Shown piece by piece: positions 61,908 through 64,000 of a stretch of DNA of 64,000 nucleotides; the stretch's first letter is position 1; every line of letters begins with the position of its first letter. The position numbers were made by a program, and so were the translations under genes. Source of the DNA: an uncultured Paracoccaceae bacterium. Its GTDB lineage: Bacteria > Pseudomonadota > Alphaproteobacteria > Rhodobacterales > Rhodobacteraceae. The DNA lies in the NCBI GenBank assembly GCA_947500055.1, contig CANMQO010000006.1:248001-312000 (forward strand), given 5' to 3'. A model generated the notes under the pieces. It worked only from the letters and a program-made list of their open reading frames with translations. It did not search any database and was not told the DNA's origin.

Positions 61908-62909
61908 CTACATCTGTGCTGTCGCTGCTGCAATCATCTGCGGCAAGACCTCTTGAAATGCCTCAGCGACCGAGGGTGGTTTGAAAAACAAGGCATCGCG
62001 CAAGGTCTCGTTGACTTGCGGACCATCCTGCAACGCCTGCTGGACGGCACCGGGTAAACCATCACGCTGGCGCACGCGCTGCCCCAATTCATCCCGGCGC
62101 GCCATTTCAAGGCTTTGGGCATCCAGTTTTTTGCCAAAACGCGCCTCTATATCCGGCAGATCAAGCAGGACGACCGGCCGTTCACACATAATGGCGTCAA
62201 AAATTGCTCCGCTGTAATCCGACAGCAATACATCCGCCACGGCCAGTGCCTGCATCAGATCAACATGGCCAACGTCGTGAATGTGCGGGTGATTGCACAC
62301 ATCCCCCAATTGGCCGTCTTTTGCCGCGTTGTGATGCGCCTTGATCAAGACCGTGAACTTATCCGCCAGTTTGGCCACCTCAGCCATCCAGTAGGGCAGG
62401 CTGCTGAGATCTCCCCAGGTCGGCGCGTAAAGCAACACCGGCCGATCACTTACCATCGCAGGCAGTTTTGCACGCGCTTCAACGGTAAAATCCGGTCGGT
62501 TCCAGTCATCCCAACGGGGATTGCCGATGGTAAAGCTCGGCGCATGGGCTGCAAAGCGCGCGGCGGCATAGTCTCCATAAGCGCAAATCGCCTGCGCCTG
62601 TTTGCGCCAATCACCGAAGTTATAAGGCTCCTTGGCGTAGCCGTATTGGACCATCACAAAGGCGGTCCGATTCAATGGACGGCCCCGCGGTGGACCGGCA
62701 TGAGACACGATCACGTCGAATTTCTGCATTAACCGCCGCATAAAAAATCGGCTTTTGGCATGCGGTTCATCGCTCACGCCAAAAGCAACCGCATCAGCAC
62801 CTGAACGCAACAGCCATGTGGCACCGGGGGTGCCCCGAAATAGCGGCGCAAGATGTGCTGCCTGAAACGCGTTACGAACGAAAAAGCCAACTTTGGGATC
62901 GTTACTCAT
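61908..62909 (-). CDS. CDP-glycerol glycerophosphotransferase-like polymerase
   Basis: A 333-residue protein resembling the TagF/CDP-glycerol glycerophosphotransferase superfamily: PVLLYAPTWGD, KFTVLIKAHHNA, VADVLLSDYSGAIFDAIMCERPVVLLD. The C-terminal DYSGAIFDA and histidine-rich KAHHN are the most diagnostic. It likely adds glycerol phosphate or a related unit to a surface glycan. The start (ATG 62909) overlaps the tagD-like stop by 8 bp, so the two form a pair. It is shorter than TagF, as for single-domain relatives. Confidence 0.83.
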   Translation of the reverse strand: MSNDPKVGFFVRNAFQAAHLAPLFRGTPGATWLLRSGADAVAFGVSDEPHAKSRFFMRRLMQKFDVIVSHAGPPRGRPLNRTAFVMVQYGYAKEPYNFGDWRKQAQAICAYGDYAAARFAAHAPSFTIGNPRWDDWNRPDFTVEARAKLPAMVSDRPVLLYAPTWGDLSSLPYWMAEVAKLADKFTVLIKAHHNAAKDGQLGDVCNHPHIHDVGHVDLMQALAVADVLLSDYSGAIFDAIMCERPVVLLDLPDIEARFGKKLDAQSLEMARRDELGQRVRQRDGLPGAVQQALQDGPQVNETLRDALFFKPPSVAEAFQEVLPQMIAAATAQM

Positions 62910-63309
62910 ATTTCTTGATCTTGTGGATCGTTTCCGTGGTGGAAATACCTTCGGTACGCGGCAGATAAACGACCTCGCAGATATCGCGCAAATGGTCGAA
63001 TTTGCCTTCCCAATCATTGCCCATCACCAACACATCCGCATTGTGGTCACGCAGATATTTGGCCTTCAGCTCCAGGCTATCTTCGACAAAAACATCCGTC
63101 ACGGGCTTAATATGCTGGACGATAGCCAACCTTTCAGGTTCTGAATAAATCGGGGCGCGACCCTTCTTTTCGATGTTCAGCCGATCCGACGAAACACCAA
63201 CAAATAACTGGTCGCCATATTCAGCCGCTCGTTTGAGGATATTCAGGTGGCCAATATGAAACACATCGAATGTTCCGAATGTCACAACAATTTTGCTGGC
63301 TTTGTTCAT
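62902..63309 (-). CDS. tagD: Glycerol-3-phosphate cytidylyltransferase
   Basis: A 135-residue nucleotidyltransferase with the HxGH motif in VFHIGHLNILKRA and the ISTTETIHKIKK-type C-terminal signature. It makes CDP-glycerol from CTP and glycerol 3-phosphate, the donor for the next gene. ATG 63309 starts the conserved MNKASKIVVTFGTFD stretch; the long open frame up to 63594 is not supported by homology. Confidence 0.88.
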   Translation of the reverse strand: MNKASKIVVTFGTFDVFHIGHLNILKRAAEYGDQLFVGVSSDRLNIEKKGRAPIYSEPERLAIVQHIKPVTDVFVEDSLELKAKYLRDHNADVLVMGNDWEGKFDHLRDICEVVYLPRTEGISTTETIHKIKKYE

Positions 63310-63408
63310 CTTGGCTCTGGCATCTGTTTTTGGATATGCATCCCGGTAGCTACTCTGCCGCGTGCATGAACGCAACGGTGATGCCAAAGCCTGAGGATTA
63401 ACGACAAG

Positions 63409-64000
63409 ATGACCATGACCCGGCACGAGATCGAATTGTCGTCGAACACGCTTTTGTCGGAAGGCGGGGGGCGACACATATATGCCCATCCCAGTGACCC
63501 CGGTATTGTCATCAAGCTGCACAAACCGCTTCGTGAAAAACCGCTGCAAACATTGCGGACTGTGTTTCGCCCCAAAAGACGGCGGTTCGGGCAATTGCTG
63601 AACTCCATTGTCGAAATCGATGCGTTTTCAGAGATGGTCGCCCGGACTGGTCAGGTACCTGGATTTGCCACGCAATTTCTGGGCTTCATCGCCACAAACC
63701 GTGGCCCCGGCGCAATGTTCGAAGCCATCAGAGGGACAAATGGCGCCCTTGCACCAACTTTGGAAAATCATGCGCGCAACAATCCGGTTGAAGCCGGGAT
63801 CGAGGCCGCTATTGATTGCCTCTGGGATCAAATCGTTGAGTTTCGTGCCGTCGTCTCTGACCCAACCCTGCGCAATGTGGTAGTGACGGGCGATTCTGCG
63901 GATGGCTATCGGTTGACACTAGTGGACGGGCTGGGCGAACGCACGCTTATCCCAATCCAGTCATGGTCGAAACGCGCCCATGCCGCGCAGTGCAAAATGG
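63409..64000 (+). CDS. YrbL-like kinase-fold protein (partial, runs off right edge)
   Basis: At least 197 residues of open frame from ATG 63409, continuing past base 64000. It starts LSSNTLLSEGGGRHIYAHPSDPG and IVIKLHK, resembling the PhoP-network YrbL family, whose kinase-like fold has a Gly-rich loop (GEGGGR-type) and the VIKLH lysine. The rest (FGQLLNSIVEIDAFSEM, ATQFLGFIATN) is consistent. The role, perhaps a kinase for a cell-surface pathway, is not clear. It is divergent from the tagD-like gene. Confidence 0.72.
   Translation, partial: MTMTRHEIELSSNTLLSEGGGRHIYAHPSDPGIVIKLHKPLREKPLQTLRTVFRPKRRRFGQLLNSIVEIDAFSEMVARTGQVPGFATQFLGFIATNRGPGAMFEAIRGTNGALAPTLENHARNNPVEAGIEAAIDCLWDQIVEFRAVVSDPTLRNVVVTGDSADGYRLTLVDGLGERTLIPIQSWSKRAHAAQCKM

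Noticed and set aside
1-64000. CRISPR array, prophage or insertion sequence
   Set aside because: No regularly spaced direct repeats, Cas proteins, phage structural genes or transposases were seen on reading the sequence and proteins.

Overview
The window looks like a chromosomal segment of a marine alphaproteobacterium of the Rhodobacteraceae, near Loktanella/Yoonia or another Roseobacter-clade genus. This is inferred from the GC-rich gene content, a tandem-domain ALDH16, a DUF1523 protein, Hint-domain RTX proteins, three deformylase genes beside fmt, and TGA-N9-TCA iron operators. Coding is dense, mostly in short translationally coupled operons. There is no rRNA, CRISPR array, insertion sequence or phage. 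One tRNA-Ser(GCU) lies at 24933-25022.

Layout. (1) 1-8116: a homoprotocatechuate meta-cleavage operon (hpaF, E, D, a single-domain hpaG-like gene, hpaH; all minus strand) with a divergent MarR regulator, hpaR. The downstream gene on the same strand, cut by the left edge, is a cobalamin-dependent reductive dehalogenase fused to a flavin/NAD reductase. (2) 8156-15001: aldehyde dehydrogenase, TctABC tripartite carboxylate transporter, divergent IclR regulator and class III aminotransferase, forming one uptake and catabolism module. (3) 15027-24796: an iron island. A FecBCD-type ABC importer diverges from a nine-gene plus-strand operon (58-aa protein, HemP, Cys-rich protein, imelysin, Bfd, bacterioferritin, di-heme oxidoreductase, second imelysin, DUF1513). 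Three TGA-N9-TCA operators lie in the shared promoter region.

(4) 25258-30891: urate catabolism (urate/xanthine permease, ureidoglycolate lyase, PuuE-UraD fusion, LysR regulator, membrane urate oxidase PuuD). (5) 31117-40986: GH13 glucosidase, a two-component system with a DUF4173-like membrane protein, ribulose-phosphate epimerase, then AraC regulator, deoxyribose-phosphate aldolase and ALDH16. (6) 41092-48143: a seven-gene minus-strand operon of uncharacterised proteins around an AAA ATPase, interrupted by two different long palindromic repeats. This is the best candidate for an undescribed system. (7) 48264-54275: L,D-transpeptidase, small membrane proteins, fmt, three deformylase-family genes (one without catalytic residues) and a PatB-type C-S lyase. 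(8) 54656-64000: a 1043-residue secreted RTX/Hint protein, a CoxG-like protein, and a surface-glycan region (NeuA- and NeuB-like nonulosonate enzymes, a tyrosine-type phosphatase, a CDP-glycerol-type transferase, a glycerol-3-phosphate cytidylyltransferase and a partial YrbL-like kinase).

All family assignments were made by reading motifs and comparing with remembered families; no database search was run.
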